A stretch of DNA of 5,185 bases, taken from Acidimicrobiaceae bacterium. Lineage in GTDB: Bacteria > Actinomycetota > Acidimicrobiia > Acidimicrobiales > RAAP-2. Under the pieces are notes generated by a model, which had not been told where the DNA came from, did no database searches, and was given only the letters and a program-made list of their open reading frames with translations. Within the stretch, counting starts at the first letter, position 1, and every line of letters starts with the position of its first letter. The position numbers were made by a program, and so were the translations under genes. The stretch is from contig PKWA01000126.1 of NCBI GenBank assembly GCA_003131665.1, forward strand, positions 17,401 through 22,585, given 5' to 3'. Of this stretch, positions 1 through 4,135 are shown piece after piece.

Positions 1-83
1 GTTTTCAAGGAATCGTGTTGTTTTCAGTAAGTCTCGTCTTGTGGTGTTGCAGAAACATGAGGCCTAAAATGAGGCCTGTCCGG
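1..83. repeat. Repeat R1, near-identical to R3
   Basis: The first 65 bases match 3135-3199 at 62 of 65 positions by eye; the differences are at 29, 30 and 56. It ends in two AGGCCT hexamers (60-65 and 72-77) that can pair as a 6-bp stem around the loop AAAATG. A perfect palindrome, GTCCGGAC, follows at 78-85. It begins at the window edge, so its true left end is unknown. It sits about 125 bp upstream of a toxin-antitoxin operon, as R3 does for the second candidate pair. No coding potential is credible in it. Confidence 0.85.
60..77. repeat. AGGCCT hairpin of R1
   Basis: Two self-complementary hexamers separated by six bases form a short stem-loop. The same layout recurs at 3194-3211 (R3, loop GTTTCG), and in weaker form at 2880-2897 (R2, GGCC pairs) and 5011-5028 (R4, decayed). 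The stem is kept while the loop changes between R1 and R3, which hints at structure rather than plain sequence identity. No U-tract follows, so it is not a standard terminator. Confidence 0.55.
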
Positions 84-152
84 ACCTAGAAGTTCGCAAT
101 CTTCTCGGCGAGTTTCAAGAACGGACTGCTTTGGTTCGCGTGCCGGTTCACT

Positions 153-171
153 TCGGGCCTCCGACACCAAG
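153..171. repeat. 19-bp direct repeat, left copy
   Basis: TCGGGCCTCCGACACCAAG matches 785-803 at 18 of 19 positions. The core TCGG-GCCT-CCGA is itself a small hairpin. The two copies bracket the relE toxin-antitoxin operon, one 37 bp before the antitoxin start and the other about 74 bp after the toxin stop. This could be the footprint of an insertion of the operon or a recombination point. Confidence 0.7.
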
Positions 172-202
172 TTGTACGACACTGGCGTTGATGTTGTACA
201 AT
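172..202 (+). promoter_or_regulatory. Promoter and TGTACA operator of the toxin-antitoxin operon
   Basis: TTGTAC occurs at 172-177 and again at 194-199, exactly 22 bp or two helical turns apart. The second copy lies in the palindrome TTGTACAA (194-201), which contains TGTACA. TGTACA is the core bound by the E. coli YefM antitoxin (established knowledge). TTGTAC (172-177) could serve as -35 and TACAAT (197-202) as -10, with a 19-bp spacer. Transcription would then begin close to the antitoxin ATG at 209. Repressor binding would cover both promoter boxes, as expected of an autoregulated operon. Confidence 0.6.
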
Positions 203-208
203 GCAACC

Positions 209-457
209 ATGGTCAAAATTTCCGTCAGCAAGGCTCGTGAGAAACTTTCTGAGGTCGTCGAGATGTCCCAGACCGAACCCGTCGAACTTGAGCACTATGG
301 ACGACGTGCGGCGGTCGTGGTGAGTCCTGATCAGTACGACGAAATGCTCGAAGCCCTCGAAGAGTCTCAGGACGTAACTGCTTTCGATTTGGCCCTGGCC
401 GAAGCGGGAGACAATATCCCTTGGGAGCAAGTGAAGAGTGATCTCGGCTGGTCGTGA
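209..457 (+). CDS. Phd/YefM-family antitoxin
   Basis: This 82-residue protein is the antitoxin of a type II pair. It should bind and neutralise the downstream RelE-type toxin and repress its own promoter. The N-terminal half begins MVKISVSKAREKLSEVVE, continues with an ELEHYGRRAAVVVSPDQYDEM stretch at about 28-48, and has the Phd/YefM fold pattern: a short strand, a helix that organises the dimer, then a strand with the V-V-V-S-P turn. The acidic C-terminal part (EESQDVTAFDLALAEAGDN) should wrap the toxin. I chose ATG 209 because the frame upstream to 131 is low-complexity promoter and repeat DNA. No Shine-Dalgarno sequence precedes it, and the predicted transcript start is at or within a base or two of the ATG, so translation may be leaderless. 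The gene overlaps the toxin by 4 bases (GTGA), a sign of coupled translation. Confidence 0.9.
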   Translation: MVKISVSKAREKLSEVVEMSQTEPVELEHYGRRAAVVVSPDQYDEMLEALEESQDVTAFDLALAEAGDNIPWEQVKSDLGWS

Positions 458-711
458 GCGATTATCGGATTGAATTCCGGCCCGCGGCACTTCGAGAACT
501 TCGCAGGATCGATCGTTCGACGCAACCCCGAATTCATGGTGCAATTTCACTGCTCGCGAAAGATCCACGGCCTCCAGCCTCGAGACCGCTGAGAGGGCGC
601 GAAGGTTATCGACTCCGAGTGGGTAACTATCGAATTATCTACACCATCGACGACGGTGTTCTCTTGATCGTCGTGGTCACAATCGGGCATCGTCGAGACG
701 TCTACCAATAG
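454..711 (+). CDS. relE: RelE/ParE-superfamily toxin
   Basis: This 85-residue basic protein is probably a ribosome-dependent mRNA interferase of the RelE fold. Visible signatures are the N-terminal helix with A-L-R-E-L-R (residues 12-17), the LRGREGYRLRVGNYRIIY block (46-63) typical of RelE, and the C-terminal GHRRDVY (78-84). Residues R53, R55, R60, R81 and Y84 are candidates for RNA contact and catalysis by analogy with the family. The length is normal for RelE. The start is GTG at 454 inside the antitoxin stop, so production depends on antitoxin translation. ParE-type gyrase poisons share the fold, so an mRNA target is likely but not proven. A hairpin follows at 721-757, and the right copy of the 19-bp direct repeat lies further on. 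Confidence 0.9.
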   Translation: MSDYRIEFRPAALRELRRIDRSTQPRIHGAISLLAKDPRPPASRPLRGREGYRLRVGNYRIIYTIDDGVLLIVVVTIGHRRDVYQ

Positions 712-720
712 ATTGCTCAC

Positions 721-757
721 CGCTTCGAGACGGGCCGTCCCATCAAACGTCTAAGCG
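721..757. other. Hairpin downstream of the toxin gene
   Basis: CGCTT-CG-AGACG (721-732) pairs with CGTCTAAGCG (748-757) as a 10-bp stem with a 2-base bulge and a 15-base loop. It begins 10 bases after the toxin stop codon. No run of T follows, so it is at best an imperfect terminator or an mRNA 3'-end stabiliser. Confidence 0.4.
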
Positions 758-764
758 CCAGTGA

Positions 765-902
765 AGGGTTGCACCCCCGTGGCGTCGGGCCTCCGACTCC
801 AAGAATCCACGAGCGCATCAATCTCCGTTGGTCTACAACTTGCTCGAGCACCTGCCTGCCCTCGGCCGCGTCGACGACCTGCATGACGGGGGCGCGAAGT
901 GA
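765..902 (+). pseudogene. Coding remnant, C-terminal fragment of an unknown protein
   Basis: This open stretch has no plausible start codon of its own. Its last part, from about 831, reads like real protein (VYNLLEHLPALGRVDDLHDG, then GAK and stop), with GC-rich third positions. The part before about 820 overlaps the direct repeat and looks non-coding. It ends in TGA at 900-902, which overlaps the GTG of the next short frame. I do not recognise the family. The likeliest reading is the last 20-30 codons of a gene whose front was lost when the toxin-antitoxin operon or its repeat arrived. Confidence 0.35.
785..803. repeat. 19-bp direct repeat, right copy
   Basis: It differs from 153-171 only at one position (T for A in ...CGACTCCAAG). 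Flanking bases on both sides are unrelated to those of the left copy, so the match is confined to the 19-mer. CGTGG (779-783) and CCACG (807-811) also enclose it as an outer 5-bp inverted repeat. Confidence 0.7.
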
Positions 903-988
903 ACAACCGCGCCGCCATTAGGTGGATCGAGGCCATGCTTGATGAGTCGCACTTCGTCGAGCGGCTCGATTCATTCGCCGTCGACTGA
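899..988 (+). CDS. 29-residue hypothetical peptide or gene remnant
   Basis: The frame starts at GTG 899 with the 4-base overlap GTGA to the preceding remnant and reads MNNRAAIRWIEAMLDE, then ends SHFVERLDSFAVD. The composition (A-I-R-W-I-E-A-M-L) suggests an amphipathic helix and looks like real coding sequence. A coupled start is typical of small second genes in operons, so this may be a complete short gene left behind with the tail of its partner. It could equally be a truncated remnant. Its last 18 bases overlap, antisense, the end of the winged-helix ATPase gene. Family not recognised. Confidence 0.35.
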   Translation: MNNRAAIRWIEAMLDESHFVERLDSFAVD

Positions 989-2035
989 ATCGCGGGGCCG
1001 CATGGCCGCGATCATCGCGAGAATCGCCGGATTCGCGTTGATTGGTACGAGACGTGACGAAGGATTTTCCTGAGCCCATACTCTGAAGAGTTGGTCGGCG
1101 AAGCCTTGTCCTATCTCCGATATTCCGGCGAAGTCGAGTTCAATTTCTTCAAAGCCTTCAAGACGAGTCCCTATCGCTTTGGCCTCAGTGCGCGACACGA
1201 AACTGCCGCCGTGCTCTTTGAAAAGGTCGACATGGATCGTTGTCTTGTCATATCGCCCCGTTGCTGGATTAGAAAGTTCGGCGTACACGTCGCGAGGCGC
1301 GACGGTGGTATCGCGTCTGATCTCGCAGCGCACTAAGGTCCCAGTTCGGGGCTCATCCAACCAGCCCCAGGCCACGTCATCGATCTCGTTGTCAACGACC
1401 CAAGAAATCCGTCCGGCGCTTAGGACGAAACGATTGACCATACGAGACGTGAAAAAGATGCCCAAACCGCTGTGATGATCGGGATCAGTCGTCTGCTTGC
1501 CCTTCGAGAGTTCGCCGAGCGCTTCGAAGTCGTCGGCGAGATTCCGCTCCTCGCGGATCGTGGTGAATGCACCAACACCGTCGTCCTCAACTTCAAATGC
1601 AATTCGGTCGGGTTCAAGGAACCATCGAACGATGACGTTGGTACCTCGCGAGTGGTCGATGGCATTGTTGACCATCTCGGTGAATGCGAAATTCAGAATC
1701 TGTATAACGTTCTTGATCTCGAGTATTTCGGGGTCAAGGTTTCTCACCAAGCGCTTCTCGTTGCCCCAGACCTCGTTCTCGTCGAGATCCCTGAGCTCAT
1801 AGATGTGTTCACTTGATGCGAGGCGACGGTAACGGGTGGACCGACTGGCGCCCTCTTGTACGATCTCGCCTCTGGTTGCCATCTTGGCAAGGTGAGAGTG
1901 GGCCGCCTGCCGGGTGATTCCGGCTTTGGTAGCGACTTCGGCGGTGGTGATGTAGGTTCGTGACTCGAAGAGGCGTTCGATCGCCGTCGCAATAGTTCTT
2001 GATGTGGTTTTGCCTCGCACACTGGTCTTTGACAT
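971..2035 (-). CDS. Winged-helix / GHKL ATPase / STAS-like (DUF4325) protein
   Basis: This 354-residue protein (numbered from ATG 2035) has three parts. Residues about 4-71 form a winged helix with the recognition segment AGITRQAAHSHLAKM. Residues about 115-205 are a GHKL ATP-binding domain: N-box E-M-V-N-N-A-I-D-H (120-128), DDGVG (151-155) and SGLGIFF (189-195). The C-terminal part from about 280 is the STAS-like DUF4325 domain, with SRTEAK and LDFAGISEIGQGFADQLFRVW. It has no histidine-kinase dimerisation domain and no membrane segment, so it is cytoplasmic and unlikely to be a classic sensor kinase. It resembles a fused anti-sigma-kinase-like ATPase and STAS partner on a DNA-binding head, which suggests an ATP-dependent regulator. 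ATG 2035 has GGGAG five bases upstream (GTGGGAGCAACATG). The earlier in-frame ATG at 2059 lies almost at the predicted transcript start and lacks such a site. The promoter is in an inverted repeat, so self-regulation is likely. Confidence 0.85.
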   Translation of the reverse strand: MSKTSVRGKTTSRTIATAIERLFESRTYITTAEVATKAGITRQAAHSHLAKMATRGEIVQEGASRSTRYRRLASSEHIYELRDLDENEVWGNEKRLVRNLDPEILEIKNVIQILNFAFTEMVNNAIDHSRGTNVIVRWFLEPDRIAFEVEDDGVGAFTTIREERNLADDFEALGELSKGKQTTDPDHHSGLGIFFTSRMVNRFVLSAGRISWVVDNEIDDVAWGWLDEPRTGTLVRCEIRRDTTVAPRDVYAELSNPATGRYDKTTIHVDLFKEHGGSFVSRTEAKAIGTRLEGFEEIELDFAGISEIGQGFADQLFRVWAQENPSSRLVPINANPAILAMIAAMRPRDSVDGE

Positions 2036-2048
2036 GTTGCTCCCACTT

Positions 2049-2104
2049 GCTTTACACATTTACTCAAATGCCAGTATAGAGCAATTTGTGTCAATATGTA
2101 AAGC
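2049..2104. promoter_or_regulatory. Imperfect 21-bp inverted repeat, likely operator
   Basis: The left arm 2049-2069 and right arm 2084-2104 are inverted copies matching at 18 of 21 positions, around a 14-base centre. The outer part, GCTTTACA, is perfect in both arms. The arms cover the -35 box and the transcript start of the minus-strand promoter. Since the gene begins with a winged-helix domain, it is probably the site for its own product (inference). Confidence 0.65.
2073..2102 (-). promoter_or_regulatory. Promoter of the winged-helix ATPase gene
   Basis: On the minus strand, TTTACA (2097-2102) and TATACT (2073-2078) are separated by 18 bp, close to the sigma-70-type consensus. Transcription would start near 2066. 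That gives a leader of about 30 bases containing GGGAG before ATG 2035, and leaves only about 7 bases before ATG 2059, which supports the shorter protein. Confidence 0.6.
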
Positions 2105-2135
2105 AACTCTCCTTAATCCTGGGGATTGACGTACC

Positions 2136-2297
2136 TGAAGCGGCCTGGGTTTCCCAGAGGCTTTGTTCCTTGGAAGTAAGGATGGAACATGGCAAAAGTG
2201 AACCCCCGGACAGAAGAGGTATCCGTCTGAGTTGAAAGAGCGAGCGACCAAGATGGTGCTCGATCTTCACGCTCAATCCAGTCCGACGGTTGTGGTG
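2136..2297 (+). mobile_element. Left-end fragment of an IS3-like insertion sequence
   Basis: The stretch TGAAGCGGCCTGGGTTTCCC (2136-2155) has the look of the terminal inverted repeat of actinobacterial IS3-family elements. It is followed at the usual distance by the start of an OrfA-type transposase gene on the plus strand. Only about 160 bp remain, and the right part and the main transposase ORF are absent. The right boundary falls next to the stop codon of the SRPBCC gene. The family assignment rests on recall of the general pattern, not on a search. Confidence 0.5.
2189..2297 (+). pseudogene. Broken N-terminus of IS3-family OrfA transposase
   Basis: From ATG 2189 (with AAGGATGG upstream as a ribosome site) the frame reads MAKVNPRTEEVSV and stops at 2228-2230. 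In another frame, from 2223, the sequence continues as PSELKERATKMVLDLHAQ. The pattern E-L-K-E-R-A-x-x-M-V-L-D is typical of the start of IS3-group OrfA, which begins with a helix-turn-helix. A frameshift around 2211-2223 therefore joins two parts of one former gene. The gene is cut after about 35 residues and cannot make a functional transposase. Confidence 0.5.
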
Positions 2298-2299
2298 AG

Positions 2300-2749
2300 T
2301 CAGTTCTCGACGGCGGAAGCCAGGCGATCGATCGATGCGGCGAGGCGCTCCGCAGTCGTGGAACGTGCGCGCTCGAAGCGAGCCTTGTCCTCGAGTTTGG
2401 ACCAGTCGTAGGTGTGCACAACCAAGGTACATGCTTCGTTAATCGGCTCTAATTCCCAGCGCCATAAGTGGCCAACCGGCGCCATCCCCGGTTCGGCAGG
2501 CTTCCACGCGATGCGCCGCCCTTCAATGAACTCGACCACGTGATTCTCACGAACTGATCCTTCCGTAAGGGTCATGGTGAAAACGTCGCCGACCGAGTGA
2601 ACTCGTTGACCAGTTACAGCGCATGCCAGATTCCTATTACCGTCCCACGCCGGTTGACGAGAGGGATCAGCTATCAATTCGAAAATTCGATCCGGCGTGG
2701 CGCGCACTTCACGGGATGCGGAAGCGATTCTGGGCTCAGTTGAAGTCAT
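2300..2749 (-). CDS. SRPBCC / polyketide cyclase-like protein
   Basis: This 149-residue protein fits the START/Bet v1-like SRPBCC fold, which holds a hydrophobic ligand in a deep pocket. The start ASASREVRATPDRIFELIADPSRQPAWDGN (about residues 10-39) is characteristic: a first strand, then P-x-x-x-F-x-L-I-A-D-P and P-x-W. Further on come VGDVFTMTL, an IAWKPAEP segment in the middle, WRWELEP, and the long closing helix FERARSTTAERLAASIDRLASAVE. The length is normal. The ligand and reaction cannot be read from the sequence, and members range from cyclases to uncharacterised binders. No strong ribosome site precedes the ATG at 2749; GTGA lies about 13 bases upstream. It is alone on its strand here, with an IS remnant behind it and repeats in front. 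Confidence 0.8.
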   Translation of the reverse strand: MTSTEPRIASASREVRATPDRIFELIADPSRQPAWDGNRNLACAVTGQRVHSVGDVFTMTLTEGSVRENHVVEFIEGRRIAWKPAEPGMAPVGHLWRWELEPINEACTLVVHTYDWSKLEDKARFERARSTTAERLAASIDRLASAVEN

Positions 2750-2830
2750 TAACTAAGCATTTCACGTAACGAGTCTTCCAGAGCCCCTAAGTCGGGAACC
2801 ACGTGCTCTCGTGTGGCAAAACCGTGCCCG

Positions 2831-2898
2831 AGACGGTGCTGTTCCATGTCGGTCTCGTCTCGTGGTGTTGCAGAAATTGGAGGCCGAAAATGAGGCCA
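2831..2898. repeat. Repeat R2, shorter and diverged member of the R1/R3 family
   Basis: GTCGGTCTCGT at 2848-2858, followed by a close match to the GTGGTGTTGCAGAAA segment, repeats the middle of R3 with few differences. The GGCC pair at 2881-2897 mirrors the AGGCCT hairpin. The R3 left part (GTTTTCAAGGAATCG) is missing. AGACGGTG at 2831-2838 is instead shared with R4 (4963-4970). R2 leads into the tRNA-Lys 3' fragment at a spacing that R4 repeats. Confidence 0.7.
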
Positions 2899-2963
2899 GT
2901 AGCGGTGTGCGACGTTTCACAGAACCGATGCAAGGGTGGTTGCGAAACGACGAGTAATTCGAA

Positions 2964-3057
2964 AATCTTCGACTTTCCATACATGGCACCGCGACCGTTG
3001 GGAACCAAGAGCGTGAACGTGCAATTCTTCTCCGTGGGCTGTGGTGGGCCGCCCGGG
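2964..3057. repeat. Repeat T1: tRNA-Lys 3' end with its flank
   Basis: This block is shared, with divergence, with 5095-5178. Shared words include AATCTTCGA (2964 and 5095), GCACCGCGACCGTTGGG (2986 and 5116), GAGCGTGAACG, and GTGGGCCGCCCGGG. The match extends past the tRNA 3' end into unrelated flank, so the duplicated unit is larger than a tRNA piece alone. Copy 1 is 9 bases longer between the GCACCGCGACC word and the acceptor segment. Confidence 0.75.
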
Positions 3058-3086
3058 TCTCGATCCCGGCACCTTGGGATTAAAAG
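3042..3086 (-). tRNA. tRNA-Lys(UUU) 3' half, truncated
   Basis: Read on the minus strand: anticodon loop CTTTTAA (3080-3086, anticodon UUU), 3' anticodon strand TCCCA (3075-3079), variable loop AGGTG, T-stem CCGGG/CCCGG, acceptor strand GCGGCCC (3046-3052), discriminator A and an encoded CCA (3042-3044). The 5' side is missing: the bases where TGGGA should stand are AGTTC, and no D-arm follows. It therefore begins exactly at the anticodon loop and is not a working tRNA. The T-loop is ATCGAGA instead of the usual TTCGANT, with T54 and T60 changed. Such 3' halves are classic footprints of tRNA-targeting integration (family knowledge). Confidence 0.75.
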
Positions 3087-3109
3087 GAACTTGCCATCGG
3101 TTGTTCTGA

Positions 3110-3120
3110 GTCGGTCTCGT
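3110..3120. repeat. Extra partial copy of the R core
   Basis: GTCGGTCTCGT stands here, again at 3162-3172 inside R3 and at 2848-2858 inside R2. This copy lies between the tRNA fragment and R3 and lacks the rest of the repeat, so it may be a decayed R element. Confidence 0.45.
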
Positions 3121-3134
3121 TGCGCTTGTCCATA

Positions 3135-3217
3135 GTTTTCAAGGAATCGTGTTGTTTTCAGTCGGTCTCGTCTTGTGGTGTTGCAGAAAAATGAGGCCTG
3201 TTTCGAGGCCTGCTCGG
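3135..3217. repeat. Repeat R3, near-identical to R1
   Basis: It matches 1-83 closely up to the hairpin, then again over the second AGGCCT and CGG. The hairpin loop (3200-3205, GTTTCG) is the main difference. R3 lies about 50 bp beyond the tRNA-Lys fragment and about 80 bp before the small gene of the nucleotidyltransferase pair. The high identity over 3.1 kb suggests recent duplication or conversion. Confidence 0.85.
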
Positions 3218-3295
3218 GGGTATCAGCGCTCATACGAACGGGCCATGCAGAGTCTGCAGAAATTCGCTGAACACTCCTACACTGGAACCGTGACG

Positions 3296-3484
3296 ATGAG
3301 TGCTGTGAAGACGGTAGGCGAGTTGGCCGAGCGTATGCGCTCGGCGGGACCCCCCTCGGAAGATGACGTGACGATCCTCCTCGACGGTCGCCGAATTGAC
3401 TCGAAAGAAGCAGCCGAGCAGTGGCTCGCTGAAGTCGACGCCATCCGGACGTCGAGAGCCGCGCTGAATGACCCCAATAAGTGA
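3296..3484 (+). CDS. Small protein paired with nucleotidyltransferase, candidate antitoxin
   Basis: This 62-residue acidic protein reads MSAVKTVGELAERMRSAG, then a DDVTILLDGRRIDSKEAAE segment and WLAEVDAIRTSRAALNDPNK. It looks like two helices around a beta strand (VTILLDGR) and has no helix-turn-helix I can name. It overlaps the nucleotidyltransferase gene by 17 bases in another frame, so the two are translationally coupled. Its size and position suit an antitoxin or chaperone for the enzyme. I chose ATG 3296 because the conserved-looking protein begins there and GGAA lies 8 bases upstream. ATG 3245 in the same frame would add 17 residues. Anything further upstream runs through R3 and is not credible. 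Confidence 0.65.
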   Translation: MSAVKTVGELAERMRSAGPPSEDDVTILLDGRRIDSKEAAEQWLAEVDAIRTSRAALNDPNK

Positions 3485-4064
3485 CGGTCCCAGCCTTGAT
3501 TTACCTCGACTGATTGAAGCACTCAATCGCCACGAGGTCGAATATCTCTTGGTTGGCGGTGTGGCCGCCACTGCATATGGCGCGGAACGAGAGACCGAAG
3601 ACGCGGACTGCGTGGTGCGCCGCGAACGTGTCAATCTGGAGCGCCTTGCGGCGGCGCTACGCGAACTGCACGCACGACTGAGAATCGCCCGTATGAGCGA
3701 TGACGAGGCCAAACAGCTGAAGGTCCAACTCGATGGCGTGATGTTAGAGAACTCGGGCAACTCGACGTGGACCACAGACGCTGGTCCCTTTGACGTGTTA
3801 GCGGACTTGAAAGACTCCTCGGGCCGGTCCGTACCGTATGAGGAACTCATCACACGATCGACAGTCCTGCGAGGTGACGGCTTCGTGCTGCATGTCGCGT
3901 CCCTCGACGATGTCATCGCCGCTAAGACGTTCGCTAATCGAGAGAAAGACCGTGAGGCGCTTCCCGAGCTTCTCGGTCTTCAACAACGACCCGGTATTGG
4001 CGAGGACCAGGCGACTCAGCCGAGTAGTGAGATAGAGATACCCGGACCGACGTTGGAACTCTAG
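3468..4064 (+). CDS. MNT/AbiEii-like nucleotidyltransferase, candidate toxin
   Basis: This 198-residue protein has the polymerase-beta-type nucleotidyltransferase core. YLLVGGVAATAYGAERETED (26-45) carries GG (30-31) and, with the next residues, the metal-binding pair D45-x-D47. D109 in PFDVLADL is a candidate third carboxylate. The C-terminal SLDDVIAAKTFANREKDREALPEL is a segment often seen in such proteins of toxin-antitoxin type. It would transfer a nucleotide, or part of one, to a tRNA or protein target; the substrate is not readable. The tail after about residue 170 (QQRPGIGEDQATQPSSE and on) is unlike the domain and may come from drift or a frameshift near the end. Its start overlaps the small gene. 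Related proteins occur as toxins (AbiEii, MenT) but also as resistance enzymes. Confidence 0.75.
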   Translation: MTPISDGPSLDLPRLIEALNRHEVEYLLVGGVAATAYGAERETEDADCVVRRERVNLERLAAALRELHARLRIARMSDDEAKQLKVQLDGVMLENSGNSTWTTDAGPFDVLADLKDSSGRSVPYEELITRSTVLRGDGFVLHVASLDDVIAAKTFANREKDREALPELLGLQQRPGIGEDQATQPSSEIEIPGPTLEL

Positions 4065-4101
4065 GGTCTTTCATGACGAGTGCATCTCCATCTCGAGTTT
4101 G

Positions 4102-4114
4102 AAGCCCTCGGCTT
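4102..4114. terminator. Small hairpin between convergent genes
   Basis: AAGCC-CTC-GGCTT lies in the 71-bp gap between the stop of the nucleotidyltransferase gene (4064) and the stop of the pRiA4b-like gene (4136). The stem is only 5 bp and the T-run is short, so a terminator role for either strand is weakly supported. Confidence 0.25.
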
Positions 4115-4135
4115 TGGGTTGAATGCCGCCTAAAC

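Noticed and set aside
86..568. Minus-strand frame of 160 residues opposite the toxin-antitoxin genes.
   Set aside because: It is the antisense shadow of two well-supported genes and has no recognisable domain.
3042..3120. A complete tRNA-Lys gene on the minus strand.
   Set aside because: No 5' anticodon strand, D-arm or 5' acceptor strand (GGGCCGC) is found upstream in the tRNA direction.
1..3217. Repeats R1, R2 and R3 as a CRISPR array.
   Set aside because: Too few copies, kilobase spacing with genes between, unequal lengths, and no cas genes.
2787..3233. Long minus-strand frame of 148 residues across R2, the tRNA fragment and R3.
   Set aside because: Its repeated CNTTRRDR words come from the R repeats, and the GGPP-type stretch is the well-known spurious translation of a tRNA 3' half.
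3149..3295. N-terminal extension of the small gene to give 111 residues.
   Set aside because: The extra codons run through repeat R3 and read as cysteine- and arginine-rich junk; protein-like sequence starts at or near 3296.
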